From Adiantum capillus-veneris (lineage: Eukaryota; Streptophyta; Polypodiopsida; Polypodiales; Pteridaceae), in the NCBI GenBank assembly GCA_014529385.2, contig CM043959.1:53993253-54057252 (forward strand): a stretch of 64,000 nt of DNA, read 5' to 3'. Below, one piece after another: positions 44,829-57,402 of the stretch. A model generated the notes under the pieces. That model saw only the letters and a program-made list of their open reading frames with translations, was not told the origin of the DNA and did no database searches. A program made the translations under genes and the position numbers. Numbering within the stretch: the first letter of the stretch is position 1; every line of letters begins with the position of its first letter.

Positions 44829-46435
44829 TCAGCTGACTGGTTTTTCTGAAGTATCTAGAATTTCTTCAATTACCACGCCTTTGCTTCTTGTGACTGCTCG
44901 TACTGGGACTAGCTCTGGTGCCTTAGCCTCAGTAGCAGTAGGTGCAAGTGCGGCTGGGCATTGAGCCGCAAAATGCCTGTACTTCCCACAAGTGTAGCAA
45001 TTCAAACTCCGGCTCTGGAAATTACAACGCCCTCTGCCTCGGCCTGTACCCGCTTGGAATCGGCCGCGTCCTTGATCAGTACCACTAGTACCTGGTCTCT
45101 CCTCCTGAGAAGCTTTGGCGGGTTCTACTTTCATTGGTTCATTATAGGCTACCACTAACAGGTCTTTGCCCTTCTTAAAGTGATGAATCTTGATACCACA
45201 AATATTCCATAAATGACCAAAGGCCTTACAATAAGTACACTGTGGGCACTTGTTGGAAATATGGTCCTTGGATTTGCATTTCGAACACCAAGTCTCCATT
45301 TTCCGAACTGATTGTCTGGTGTGGCTAATCTCGACAATCTGCCTAGCCATCTCTTCAATCTTCTTAGTCCAGGATCCCTTCTTTGACTTATCCTTGGACC
45401 GTTCGTTAGGGCTTCTTTCAGAGTTGCTGGACACTTCACTGGAATCAAAACTCTCAGTAGCAGAGCTACTGCTACTGGATCTTCTCTTTTTATGGCTCTT
45501 TTCCTTCTTGGCATGCTGTTCCAGCTTCAGTGTCCGTTGTACCAGATCATTGAATTTCTTGGTTGGAGCTGGTACCTCTTGCTCCCTAAGCTTTTTGCTT
45601 CGAAAGCCATTCAAAAACCATGCACGCAATCGCTTCTCGGACAGCGGTTCCTGTAACTGCGTGGTTAGCTCCTTGATTTTTTCCACATAACTTTGGACTG
45701 ACAGATTTTGCTGCTTGATCTTATCCAGTTCACAGAGGATATCTTCATCACCTCTGTTGTTGGAATTCTCCAGTCTGAAGGCTTTAAGTAGTTTGTTATA
45801 GGATCTAAGCTGACAAGCGGGGTAATGGTAGTACCACTTTCTCGCTGCCTCCTTCATGGTTTGCGGAAAGTATTCCCCCCAATCATCCTCATCAATATTC
45901 TTCAGCTTGGCATACTGCTCAAAAGCCTGTATGTGAACATCTAGATCATCCTTCTTGCCTCCTTTGAATACTGGAAAATAACTTCTCAGGGAAGATGTGT
46001 AATCATTCCGATTACCACTGGTTCTATCGCTTCTCTTCTTAGATTCTAAATGGCTCTTGGGAGTCTTCTTATAGTCGTCAGTATCTTATAGTCGTCAGTA
46101 TCGGCATCCCAATCAATATCTATTTCTGTCTCTGTGTCAGTGTCCTCTCTAGCCTGTCTGCTAGAAGTGTGGTGACTGCCTTTACTACCTTTGGTACCCT
46201 CATCCCCCTCCCTGGACCGAGAACTTTTGGCCTTTCGTGCTTCCCTTTCTGTCCGTTTGCGTCTAGAGTGACTGGAATGCTGTGAGTCCTGCGTCTCATC
46301 AGCCTGACTATGCTCCTCATGAGCCTCAGTGTCAGTCACCCTCTCTTGCTTAGGGTCAGATTCTCTTCCCGACTCCTCAGGAATAGGATCAACACGGATG
46401 GTGGATTTCCGGCCACGACTGGTTTTGGGTGCCAT
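44829..46435 (-). pseudogene. Gypsy D gag with three zinc knuckles and RG-rich box
   Basis: ATG at 46435 (MAPKTSRGRKSTIRVDPIPEE). A Ser/Arg/Glu-rich N-terminus is followed by a frameshift from a 17-bp tandem duplication at 46069-46102. The capsid part (45857 onward) has WYYHYPACQLRSYNKLLKAF and RLRAWFLNGFRSKKLREQEV. Then come a Ser-rich stretch and three CCHC-type knuckles: CSKCKSKDHISNKC, CTYCKAFGHLWNIC and CYTCGKYRHFAAQC. A GRGRFQAGTGRGRGRC box lies between the second and third. Three knuckles plus an arginine-glycine box is unusual for a plant gypsy gag and suggests strong RNA binding. Confidence 0.85.
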
Positions 46436-47470
46436 TGCTGTAGCTGAGAACTTCCAACTGGGAGAAGAGTGTTTTTGTCAATGAGCTTCAACTCTAGCCA
46501 CCGTGATTGCCAAAATGGAATTGGAGCTGATCTCTTGAGATAGCTAATTCCAGTGCTAGAAGATTTCAGCTACTGGTGATGTATTAGTTCAGACAGTAGA
46601 CTGGAAAAAGAATAGAAACTGAACTAGAATACATCTACTGGAATAAGAACCAAACTATGTACTGAGAATGATATTCACATTCAGATTCAGATTCAGATTA
46701 CTGAGTACAGAGTAAGTGTAACTGGAATATACTGCTGTGATTGGAATTACAGATGAAAGATTACAATGAGTATGATGGAGTACTTATTTTTTGCAAGCTT
46801 CTAATTTAGAGCTTTTTAGGAGAATTTAGAGCTTTTTTGTGTGATGCTTATTTTCCATTATAGCACCCATTAATTTTTGAGATTTCACTTGCGAAAAAAG
46901 CACACCTTTGTAGAATCCATTAATTTAGACCATGTATAGTCAATTAGCTGCATTCATAAGGAATGCTATTCAAAATAGAAAATTTCACGGCAAAGAAGTT
47001 CTTATGATACCTTTTAAAAAAAGCACTCAATGAAGTGGTAATCACTATACACAGATACAATAAGATTCAAGTCAAAAAAGCTAATCTAATCTTTATTATT
47101 ATTCCTATAACAAAACTTTTTATAGTCAACTTTGATCATACAAAAATCACCTCTATTGTGTCATTCACAACCAAGCTATCCCTTCTTATATACCATGGAA
47201 ATTCACTCTATGTTCTCCATGCTATGCACTAGGTTGTGAGTGTACTAAATAAAGCCAAATTGTTAGGAACTATTACATAAAGGGAATTTAGTGGCTTTGG
47301 AGATAGGACCCAAAATTGAGATATGGGAGCAAGTTTTGTTCACTATAAGAGATAATGTGCATGCAATATTTTGTGGTGTTTCTACCTTCATCTCTATCTA
47401 CACTCTTTATTTCTCTTGACTCCCCTCTAGCAAGATGCACAAATGTGAGCTCTCTCCTCTCAACAACAAG

Positions 47471-47659
47471 TCTTACCCATACATAATAGGTGGAGACTTG
47501 CCTTGATGCTACATACCCTTAATAAATCTACTCAATTAATTCAAGTTTCCTACAAAGTGGTGTGTAGTCTTACCCATACATAATAGGTGGAGACTTGCCT
47601 TGATGCTACATACCCTTAATAAATCTACTCAATTAATTCAAGTTTCCTACAAAGTGGTG
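47471..47659. repeat. 97-bp tandem duplication
   Basis: The word tcttacccatacataatagg recurs at 47471 and 47568, and the copies stay near-identical to cctacaaagtggtg (ends 47562 and 47659). Confidence 0.95.
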
Positions 47660-49316
47660 AACACAGCGAGAAAAAATCACAACCATTAAAAAAAATGGGA
47701 GCCCCTTTATTGTTTACTACTTTTAATTGTTCATTTTATTCCATCTCTCATATGTGACTCAACATTCATTTCAATAAGGAGATTAGGCACTTTTGACACC
47801 ATTATCCTAGGGAGGTACCAAATTGATAGTAGTCTATTTTAGCCTATTTTAGGACGTAGAGAAAGACTTTACCTATCTGATATGATCAAAACCATTAAAC
47901 AACATATATTTTTCTTAAACCATATGGATTAAAAAGAGTGCATAGAGAACATGGTTTGGAAAGTAAAATCTTAGAAATGCTTTTGTAAAATCTTAGTACA
48001 TGTGATATCAACAAGCTTCGTATTTTTCCATGTGATATAACAGCAGCCCAAGCCTTGAATAAATAAAAATTGTGAAGCTATGTTGCACAAAAATATAGTA
48101 GAAATGTACTATCATCAAGCACGTTCCCTTGGGGGTTGAGTGTAGGGTTTGACTATATATTGGCAAGTGTGCACAGTTTGGGGGTTGAGCAATCTCCTCT
48201 TTACATACAACAAAATCAAAATAAATAGAAGAAAATTTTACTAAATGTTGAGTGTATATAAAGGTCATGAGTGGGGCCTACAACACTCTAGAGGATATTT
48301 ATACATTTAAAAATACATTGTACATATGCTATCTTAGCTCAAAAAAATAAATACCTCCTAGTGCATACCCTACACATGTAATGCATTCTAAAAAACAACA
48401 TTGTAATAACAACAAAATTCTCCTAAGGTACTAGAGGCATAAAAAAAAGGTACACCTATATATAGGAGCACTATCTAGTGTCACACCTAATTTAAAGCAT
48501 TACCTAGTGTGACCTTGGCGGGTCCACTGTAAATTCATGTTAATCTACCAAGTAAATTTTATAGAAAGGGTTTTCTGTTTTTCAAATTTCAAACAATTTA
48601 GAGAAGATACTATAGCAAGTTGGTGTTAATATAATGGATCCCTCGAGAGTGTAACACATGTTATCAACGTAATTTGATACAATATAGACCTCATACCTCT
48701 CATCACATTGTTTAGGAAAGGGTAATTGGTTATAGTTGAAATGCACATATTGGGCAAGCATAAGAATAGCCTTGTTATAGGCAAGTGTAGAGAAGTTTGG
48801 TAAAAACAATCCTAAAATCATTTAAACAATTACAAATCAAGTGGTCTCTATATAACAAGTGCTCTTATAGAAATAACAATTTTTACATTGTAGGAGCACT
48901 TCCAAGAGACCTCAAAAATATATTGCATAACTGTTGAGCAAGAAATAATAGTAAAGACTTGGGTCAAAATGTTTTGATTCTATGAGTCAAGATATAATAA
49001 TAAAGGCTTTGATTACAATGAAAGTATGTTAGCTAGGAGCCTCTGCATTTGTGCTCATTCATGATGTCAGTGGCTACTCATTTAGTGGGTGTGTCCAAAC
49101 CTACCATGATTGTGCTATATTCTTTGCTATTATGCAGCTTAATCAGATTCATTTGTCTATCAGTTGTGTATCACCAACTCCATACTCAATTGCTTCTCAC
49201 TATCTTGGGTTCCAAACCTATTATCCAACTTCAAATCCTTCCACTCGCACGTAGCAATACCTTTCTTGAAGGTTTTAAAGTAAAAAACAATAGGATTGTC
49301 CTAACTTTGGTCAAAT

Positions 49317-49628
49317 CATTATCTAACATATTACGCTTATAATTGTAAGAGAAGAGCTCACACACCGAGACGGGCTATCATTATCTAACATATCAACCTT
49401 AAAATTGTAAGAGAAGAGCTCACGCACGCAAACTGACCAACATTATCTAACATATTACGCTTATAATTGTAACTAGAGAAGAGCTCACACACCGAGACGG
49501 GCTATCATTATCTAACATATCAACCTTATAATTGTAAGAGAAGAGCTCACGCAGGCAAACTGACCAACATTATCTAATATATCAACCATAAAATTATAGG
49601 GAAAGAGCTCGCGCGTGGACGAGCTACG
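49317..49628. repeat. Higher-order tandem repeat, A-B-A-B-B of about 62 bp
   Basis: Monomers start cattatctaa at 49317, 49379, 49441, 49506 and 49568. Type A ends cacaccgagacgggctat and type B ends cacgcacgcaaactgaccaa or a variant. The A-B dimer is repeated and a fifth, more diverged B-like unit follows. This is the arrangement of an early higher-order satellite. Confidence 0.92.
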
Positions 49629-50213
49629 AGCTCTCAAAGACATAATGAGTAAAAACAATATTGTTGTTACCGGGTTTACTACAAGAGGACACAAATAGTG
49701 AAACTGTTTTTTTAATAAAAATTATGGGGCTTATTACAATGGAAATAGATATAAATAGTGCAAAGTCAAAATTATGTTCATGTCTTCAAGAGGTCACATT
49801 CCGTCAACGGGCACGCAGAGGGATTGTGAGCTCTTGAAGACATCAACAAGAAGAGGTTAAATTAGCCAAACATGTATCTTTCTAGCACGATATGCCGCAC
49901 ACATAGGCGACCATCCTTAATTTTTGGCTTAAGAAAAATATCTAAGAAAAAGACCCTTTTTGCTGATAAAAAGAAGAGCCCATGAGAGCACGCAGATGGT
50001 TTATTAGCTCTTAATCTCAATTTTTGAAATTGTGTGGGCTTACAATTGTAAGAAAAATGACTCTACTAAGCAATAGAATTAAAGCCCATAACGTTAGCTC
50101 GGTGATCGTCTGCGCCGCGCGTGCGGACGGTCAGCGAGCTCCCCGAGTCACCACTAATTTCCTCACCTTCTCCGAGTATGATAAGGATTCAATATCAGGG
50201 ATCTGGCGCGCGC

Positions 50214-50290
<77 letters not shown>
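50214..50290. repeat. (GA)n microsatellite, upstream of the CPN10 relic
   Basis: About 38 units ending 12 bp before the pseudogene ATG. It may be the copied 5' leader of the parent gene, expanded. Confidence 0.95.
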
Positions 50291-50294
<4 letters not shown>

Positions 50295-50302
50295 TGTATG
50301 CG

Positions 50303-50592
50303 ATGGCGAAGAAGTTGATTCCTCTACTCAATAGAGTTCTCGTGCAGAAGATCGTTGTCGGTGCGGGGTTTTACTACCCGAGACTGCAGCCTCCAAGGTG
50401 ATTTCTGAGAAAGTCGTGGTAGTGGGGCCTGGTGGGAGGGCCTAGGATGGGAGCACCATTCTAGTCAACGTTGTTGTGAGAGAAGGTGACACTGTCTTGT
50501 TACCGGAGTACGGCGTCAGTCAACTCAAGCCTGGGGATGAAGAGTTTGTAATCTTCTGAGATGAGGAGATTTTGGTTATATTGAAGGATTGA
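50303..50592 (+). pseudogene. Chaperonin 10 (CPN10/GroES) pseudogene, probably processed
   Basis: ATG at 50303 gives MAKKLIPLLNRVLVQKI, the start of plant mitochondrial CPN10. After residue 17 the frame shifts by one with some codons missing. It then reads GVLLPETAASK, VVVVGPGGRA, stop (TAG), DGSTILVN, VREGDTVLLPEYG, LKPGDEEFVIF, stop (TGA), DEEILVILKD, stop at 50590-50592. Length matches the family's usual 97-100 residues or so. CPN10 forms the heptameric lid of the Hsp60 folding cage. Here one frameshift and two nonsense codons abolish it. No intron interrupts it and an A-rich run lies 180 bp downstream, which fits a retrocopy. The mobile-loop segment is the part lost at the frameshift. Confidence 0.88.
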
Positions 50593-50772
50593 AGATTACT
50601 TCTTTGAGTTCAAAGGGACGTCAAGCATCATGCTGGTGAAGGTCTGACCCTTCTTGCGCGAATTGTCTACCATCTTCCAGCATGTGGTTAGCAAGACGAA
50701 GTTTTGAGTAGAACTTATTCATACTTGTTCTTCTGAGATCAATCAATTGATATGCTTGAGATGTGCTTAAAG

Positions 50773-50784
50773 AAAAAAAAAAAA
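50773..50784 (+). other. A12 run, possible poly(A) remnant of the CPN10 retrocopy
   Basis: Twelve A (with more A just 5') about 180 bp after the pseudogene stop, a normal 3' UTR length. No clear target-site repeat was found around the copy. Confidence 0.4.
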
Positions 50785-51122
50785 GAGAGATCAGACGCGC
50801 GCAGGACAGCCTGAAGGGATACAGGGTTTTCTTGGTTGCCTTTTCAACATACGATGGTGATGGCGAGCTTGCCATTGATGCAAGCAGTCTTTTTCGAGTG
50901 TCTCCATAATTCGCTCATGTCGAGCCTAGGCTACAAATGTCTACAAACATCTGTCGTGCTCTTTTCTTCCAACTCCAGGCTATAAACTCGCATGCCTTTT
51001 TCTGTTGTGCATAAAGAACAATGGTTTGACGTTTACCTCTGATGTTTAACAAATTCTTTTGTTTTCAAAATGGTTTGCAGTATGGTGCAATAGTGATAGC
51101 GAATTAGTCTTTAGCGATAGTC

Positions 51123-51164
51123 GTAGCTCTCTCTCTCTCTCTCCACCTCGACTAGGCCGCCTCT

Positions 51165-51195
<31 letters not shown>

Positions 51196-51426
51196 TTAAT
51201 GCGTCCTCTATTTTCTGGCCGTGCCTCTCCAGCTATGAGCTGCTCTACCTCTCTCGTCGAGTCGTCATGTTGTGGCGCACATACAGTGGCACCCACACGC
51301 AATGATCAGTCTCTCTCTAGTTGCGCAGAGCACTTAACAAGAAATCCGAAACCCGAACGCAAAAAGACAATGCCACATGGAGAAGCTATGATGGTGAGTA
51401 GATATGTCGGATAGTCACGGACCGTA

Positions 51427-51498
<72 letters not shown>

Positions 51499-51669
51499 CT
51501 GCGACTCTGTCCTCCCTTTTATGGAAGGGTGAAGGGCAAGCGAATGAGAGTTGCCCTATCTGAAGGTTGGGGCTTCATTAAGAGAAAGTTATTGGCGCTC
51601 TTCTAGGACTCATTAAGAGCACTTTAGCGCATGCAACAATATCTTCATCAACTATGCATTGAAATCAAG

Positions 51670-51705
<36 letters not shown>

Positions 51706-51841
51706 ATCGTTTTGCCGTAGGAAACTATTCCAAGAGACCTTAACTATCTAATTAACTTGAACTTAAGACCTGTTATTCAAGAGGAAAATGGCATAGCCAA
51801 TTTACCACATTTGGGTGATAGAAAAGCTATACCACTTAAGC

Positions 51842-51879
<38 letters not shown>
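51123..51879. repeat. Cluster of (CT)n and (GA)n microsatellites
   Basis: CT at about 51123-51142, then AG at 51164-51192, forming a second CT/AG inverted pair. Further GA tracts at 51430-51494, 51671-51704 and 51846-51879. Intervening DNA has no recognised gene. Confidence 0.95.
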
Positions 51880-51883
<4 letters not shown>

Positions 51884-52164
51884 TGAACGACAACGTTTCC
51901 ATTAAAAGACACGCTGTCATTGTCGATCTTGGAAGCGATACCTTGTCATGCAGGCGAACATACAAAACATACATAATCTAGGTTAGATGGAAGCATAATT
52001 CAAAGAAGCACATGAATATGAGCGCAAAAGCCTCACCAATGTGTCCAAGACCCGTTGTTTCCCTCTTCACTACGGATGCTTCTCCGGCGAGCTTCCCCTT
52101 GCCTCTAGTTTGCCTCTAGTCTATTTCTTTCTCTACCATCATCATTGTCCTATTGTCACGTGGA

Positions 52165-52166
<2 letters not shown>

Positions 52167-52229
<63 letters not shown>

Positions 52230-52333
52230 ACGTGCAATGCACACACATGCGCGCGCACGCACACATGTGCGCTTTACTATGATCATAACAATATTTGTGT
52301 ATAAACTTCATACGTGTGTGTGTGTGTGTGTGA

Positions 52334-52364
<31 letters not shown>
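52167..52364. repeat. (GT)n with GC-rich alternating tail, then (GT)n(GA)n
   Basis: GT repeats from 52167 to about 52228 pass into gcacgtgca and gcgcgcacgcacacatgtgcgc (to 52272), a nearly unbroken purine-pyrimidine alternation of about 105 bp. A second compound tract lies at about 52314-52364. Confidence 0.95.
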
Positions 52365-52365
<1 letters not shown>

Positions 52366-53179
52366 GAGGTAGAGAAAGAGAGATTGCAGTACCATAGGCT
52401 TCTGTTAAAAAAAAAAACACTCGAGAGTGCTAGTGTTAATTGTTTTAAGATAATCAATACCTAGCCAAGGTCCAAGGGGGGTTGGCCTAGAAGTAAAAGA
52501 GAGGGGCTTTAAGCCTGCATGCTATGCTTCAAATAGTGTGACATAGGGACGTCGATGTGTACTAGGCAGTAAAAGAGAGTGGCTTTAAGTATGCTTGCTA
52601 TGGTTCAACTTGTGTGACATGGAGGTGTGGGTGTATGGGAGGTGTGTGGGTGGAATCCCAAAAAATCTAGCCAATGTGAAGCATCAGATTGCCAAAAAAC
52701 ACATAATATAATACCATTTTGCAACCTTTGTGATATCATTGAATGCCACTTAAATATAACTAAGTAAGATCGAAGGGTACGTGACTTCCTATAGTATTGT
52801 ATGACTCTATGAGTAGTTTTATAAATAAGTAGGGTTCTTCTTAAGAACTACTAGTAGAGGGTTTAATTAAAATTTACAAATTAATGTTTAGAGAATGTGT
52901 CTAATGTTAACGAACTGAGTGATTTGTTCAACGTAGCGATTCCTATTAGCCTCCTTAGCAATCACACACAGTTTGGCCCACTGACTTGTACTTGTCCTCG
53001 AGGCTAGCACCCCACCCCTTTAGCTATGGTCTTTCAATGTTTGTCATTTTTTAGATAATTGTGCCCCATGCATTGTCACACGTGCACCATTACATTTATC
53101 TTATATGCAATTACACAAGGCCTTATGCAGCTGTGCAAGGCCTTAGAAGCTCTAAAGCTTTGGTCCTATAAGTTGATTC

Positions 53180-53460
53180 CTTACTCTCATAGCCATTCAT
53201 AGGGGATTCTTCTAAATAAACATTGAAAGCCCATCCCTATTCAATCTGGACAGCCTCTCAATTAGTAGAATACTCTTTACTTTTGTATTGGCCCTTTACT
53301 CTCATAGTAGCCATTCATATGGGTTGCTTTTAGCTAAACATTAAAAGCCCATCCCTATTCATTCATAGGGGTTCCTTCTAGCTTAACATTAAAAGCCCAT
53401 CCCCATTCAATCCCCACAAACTCTCAATTAGCAGAATTCTTTTTACTTGTGTATTGACAC
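53180..53460. repeat. Imperfect tandem repeat with aaaagcccatccc words
   Basis: The block cattcataggg...aacattaaaagcccatccctattca...ctctcaatta recurs three times with insertions between copies. Confidence 0.75.
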
Positions 53461-54488
53461 TTAATTAGTTGGTCCCCAACTCTCTTGATCGGTCCTAGAT
53501 TTACCTCTAACTAGCTATTGAAAACCCATTGCTATCAAATTCTAGAAAATCTCTTAGATACGAGATGGTCTTTCATACTATAGTGACTTCTAATATCATT
53601 TTTTAGAGCTTCGGCATGCTTATTCTCAAAATACCTAACTAATGGGTATGGCCTTTACATCATGGCTCAATCTTCATCATTGATAAAAATGGGTATAAAT
53701 TCCCCTCAATGTGAATACTACAAATATTGAGAGAATGAATCTTTTTACAATTGCATGTTGAGCGATTAAAGAAAGTTTAGAGCGCAAAGTATTGAAATTT
53801 TAAAAATTCTACTTATGTTTGAAGAGTAACCTTCAAAATTCTACTCAATTTTGTGTCGTTAAATTATCCAATGATCTTCTTGTTGTAACACAAATAAGAA
53901 GATCATTGAGATCAAAGAGATTGTAATTGTCTCTTACAAGATCAAACCGCCATATGTAGTATGACATGCATATGGTTCAATTCTCTTGGATAAAATTGGT
54001 ATGTCTCTCTATCAAAATTTTGCAAACATAAACAAATAAACATGTAGCTACATGAATTAATGTTATTGGAAATTAATACCTTATATGCGTAAAAAAAGTG
54101 GATGGAATCTTGAAATCAAAAGCTATTTTTATGGAAGAAAAGTACCTTACAGAGATAAAAAAAGTAAAATGAAGCTCACGATCAAAATAACTCTAAATTT
54201 CTAACAAAAAGCTCTAAATGGAAAGCTCACATTTTTTTCATCCCCAATATGATGTGGCTTATGAACAAAAAGATAGACAAAGTACAGCCGACAACAACTG
54301 CCAATGATTGACAACTCAAGTACAATTGCCAACAAATGCCACGAAAACGCTAACCCGATTATGCTCACGATTATGCTAACCCGATTACAATGTAATGGGC
54401 CCTATTTATATGCCTTGGGTTTACCATGGTAATTACCGTAGTAATTATTGATTGATTCACTGCCCGTCTCATAAGAGAGCGTTCCCAC

Positions 54489-54929
54489 CTAGTGAAACTG
54501 TTTCAGCCGTCTACAGATAGCCACATCTTCACACATAGGAATGTCATCATTACCAACACTAGGTATTTGGTAACGTATATGAGGATCATTGCTAGGGCTC
54601 AAGGTAGTTGGATCATTGCTTAAACCCATGGAATCGGCGCATGGATGCTTGCATGCGTTACTTTCCACATTTTCCCAAATTGTCACCTCCTCCACTTCAA
54701 CTTCCCACCTCTCCTCTTGTGATGATACTAAAGGAAGCATTTTGGATCCTCCCAAAAATACAAAGTCGTCACAAAAGATCTTGTCACAAGCAATTTTTGC
54801 TCTCAAGTTTTTGTAAGTACCTCCAAACTTTAGAAGAACAAAGACTAAAGTTGTCTCTTGATCTAAACCCAGAGGACACGTGATTTTGAAGAGACATTTT
54901 GTAAATATTATGCCAAAAATGCCATGCAT
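54489..54929 (-). CDS. Open frame of about 146 aa, unrecognised
   Basis: Begins MHGIFGIIFTKCLFKITCPLG and ends VAICRRLKQFH. The start lies at 54929. Contains an acidic stretch (EERWEVEVEEVTIWENVES) and no recognised domain or membrane span. It is longer than chance frames nearby and has ordinary amino-acid content, but no promoter or neighbour supports it. It could be an exon or a transposon fragment. Confidence 0.25.
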   Translation of the reverse strand: MHGIFGIIFTKCLFKITCPLGLDQETTLVFVLLKFGGTYKNLRAKIACDKIFCDDFVFLGGSKMLPLVSSQEERWEVEVEEVTIWENVESNACKHPCADSMGLSNDPTTLSPSNDPHIRYQIPSVGNDDIPMCEDVAICRRLKQFH

Positions 54930-55135
54930 TGGCTATCAATGCATGATAGGGACACATTACATGGATTTGCATAGACACGGAAATGCAAAATCAGCAAGAA
55001 ACACGTGAAACAAAGTACAAATCATGTGTATTTTGACCCATATGTCTTCCAAGGCATGTGTTAAGAACAATGGTAAAGTTTGGGCCCAGGTATGTATACT
55101 TTCCATAGGCACAAAGAATCTCATTTATATTATAT

Positions 55136-55137
<2 letters not shown>

Positions 55138-55180
<43 letters not shown>
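55138..55180. repeat. (GA)n microsatellite
   Basis: About 21 units. Confidence 0.97.
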
Positions 55181-55183
<3 letters not shown>

Positions 55184-57307
55184 CATCTAAAAAGTGACAT
55201 AGGGTCAAGAGGAAGGGATCTACGACTTAGAGTGATTGAGAGGGGTGCATGTAATTGTGGGCATCCATTGCTACATCAAGGGTGTAGCACTTTTATTAGA
55301 GATAGAATTTGTTGAGTTTGCATGATTAAGCACAAGGGAGATGGGTAGCTCACATGGCCTTAAGGGGAATGCGTGGGTTCAATACCTATGCAGGACACAC
55401 GGAGGATAGATGAGGTCCATAGATCCCCTCACCTTGTTCCGTGTTACTTATGGACATGGGAGAGAGTGCTAGGAAGCATTATTTACGAGTGTGCTCTCAA
55501 TTTGAACCAGGGATTCATAAGAGCTTGAAGAACATGCCAGAATGTACATAATTAGTTTACGTCAAGATTTTAGACTAGCCAAAGGCATTGAACTTTGTGC
55601 AGATGATATCCGAATCTAAATCTAGCTTTACCATCATGTCCATCATGATAAAGAGATCCAATTTAGCCTAGTGGAACTCAGCTAGAGTTGACCCATTTTT
55701 ATCAATGTTAGGCCAAAAAAACCCTAAACATGGTAAATCTAGAGATATATGTACACCTCAACATCTATGAGAGGTATCTTCTAAACCATTTGAGGATGCA
55801 TTGGAATGTCGGAAACCTTCAGTACACACCATGAAACAAACACATAAATGAGACATAGGATGGGTTGAGACCCATACAAATGAGTTCAGTCCATGTGACC
55901 AAAATTTTCATTGTTTAGGTTCCAACAGCTACAATGTTTTCAACCTACCTATCAAGTTTCACTTGATTTGGATATGATTTGACCAACAAACAATCATTTT
56001 TTCTATTTTAGTGACTAAAACCCCTAAATTAGTGACTCAAACCCCCTAAATTAATGAGCCTAGTTTGTAATCCAACGCTCCATTTGCCACCAAACTTGAT
56101 AGACAAGCTCTAAACACCATTTCAAAAATAGCCATGTATTCAAATGTTAGAAACTGAGCCCATATTAGTCTCTGATGAAAGCCTTCAAACTTTTTTCTAA
56201 ACTCCTATTTTGGGCATAAAATCCAACTTTTGCATCATAAGATCATTTTCATGGCTTGTGGAGCACACTCATGAATATGCTTCCTAGCACTCTCTCCCAT
56301 GAAGCCCAATTTTCATGGCTTGTGGTGCTATGTATACAACATGAATCCCAGTGAGTGTGGAGTTTCTACACGATTAGCATGCCTTCACCTCAGCTGTGTT
56401 TTTTATGACAAACCTAGAAAAAACACTGATTTCTACGGAATTTTGATCTTTCTTATACGAGGAAGCATGGCAATATTATCAAAGAGTCCAAAGAAGTACC
56501 GGTTACACAAAGAGTGGCTCATTGCAATCGGTCAACAACATGCTTTGCACTTCATTCAAGAAAAAAAAAGACGCAAATAAGTAGCATGTTTTGTACTTGA
56601 GGAACCATGTGAGGTCCCCAACCCTGAGAAGATTGGGGCGACTTCATAGATGGCCTTCCTTTATTCTCAAGTTCCGTTAACACCCTACTACGTTCTCCAT
56701 GAAGCAGAGAGATGAGCAACAGAAGAGAGGAAGTCATCTATCCATAGTGATCATGGTTCTAAGAGTCATATGCCACATGCCAGCTCGATAAATCAAGGAT
56801 TCTAATGGAAGCTATTTTCTATAACATAGACATGAATTCCCATTGACATATGTAGAATCCATAAACAATGCCTTTTTTCCCACGTTTAAGAGGCACAGCC
56901 ACCGTTCATAAACCCTGAATATGATATGAGACATAGTCTAAACTAGCAAGTAATCTTGTGAAAAGTACTCGATTAATCGGGTCCACCCATCCGTAACGGA
57001 TACTAGTCTCCCACTTTCCACACCACACTCACCCATTCTTTTTGTTTTCTAATTACTACCACACTGTTTTACATATACAAACAATGTTCCTTAATTAATT
57101 TCGGACACAGGTTCTTTTATATAACCCTTCAACAACACCAAAACAATTAGAACAAGTCCTAATGAAGATAGTCCTATATTTCAACAAAAATAAAATTTTC
57201 AATTTCTTATGAGTTTGCCGCTACCCGCAGACATTTTCAGTCTAACCAACAAAGCCTTTGCAAAGGATTTATTTATTTGCTAACCACGAAATGCACAACC
57301 TTTCCAT

Positions 57308-57402
57308 CTCGCTAACCACGAGGCATCTCGCTAACCACAAGGCATCTCGCTAACCGCAAGGCATCCCGCTAACCTCCAAGCATCTCGCTAACCGCGAGGA
57401 AC
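57308..57402. repeat. 19-bp minisatellite in the 3' LTR, five units
   Basis: Consensus ctcgctaaccgcgaggcat. Each unit contains complementary arms ctcgc and gcgag around a 5-nt loop, imperfect in several units. More degenerate units follow at 57452-57509. Confidence 0.9.

Larger units (their letters stand above)
41588..46435 (-). mobile_element. Chimeric retroelement: gypsy gag-PR-RT joined to copia gag-PR-IN
   Basis: Minus strand from 46435: gypsy gag, gypsy protease and gypsy RT. Near 42758 the reading passes, without a stop, into a copia gag C-terminus, then copia protease and integrase zinc region, ending at about 41588. Both parts have the same polarity. No LTRs were found at either end, so it may be a junction between two broken elements or a recombinant copy. 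Confidence 0.75.
46436..50100. other. AT-rich DNA without a recognised gene
   Basis: May contain the gypsy D 5' leader at its start (46440-46790), but no primer site or LTR edge was found. Holds two tandem repeats. Small open frames at 47035-47232 and 49049-49342 show no domain. Confidence 0.55.
52440..56607. other. AT-rich DNA, no convincing gene
   Basis: Contains an imperfect repeat near 53180-53460, one open frame at 54489-54929 and a GA tract. The frame 56299-56580 (plus) shows no domain. Confidence 0.55.

Noticed and set aside
57308-57402. Short regular repeats that could suggest a CRISPR array
   Set aside because: Units are directly adjacent with no unique spacers, lie inside LTRs, and the genome is eukaryotic.
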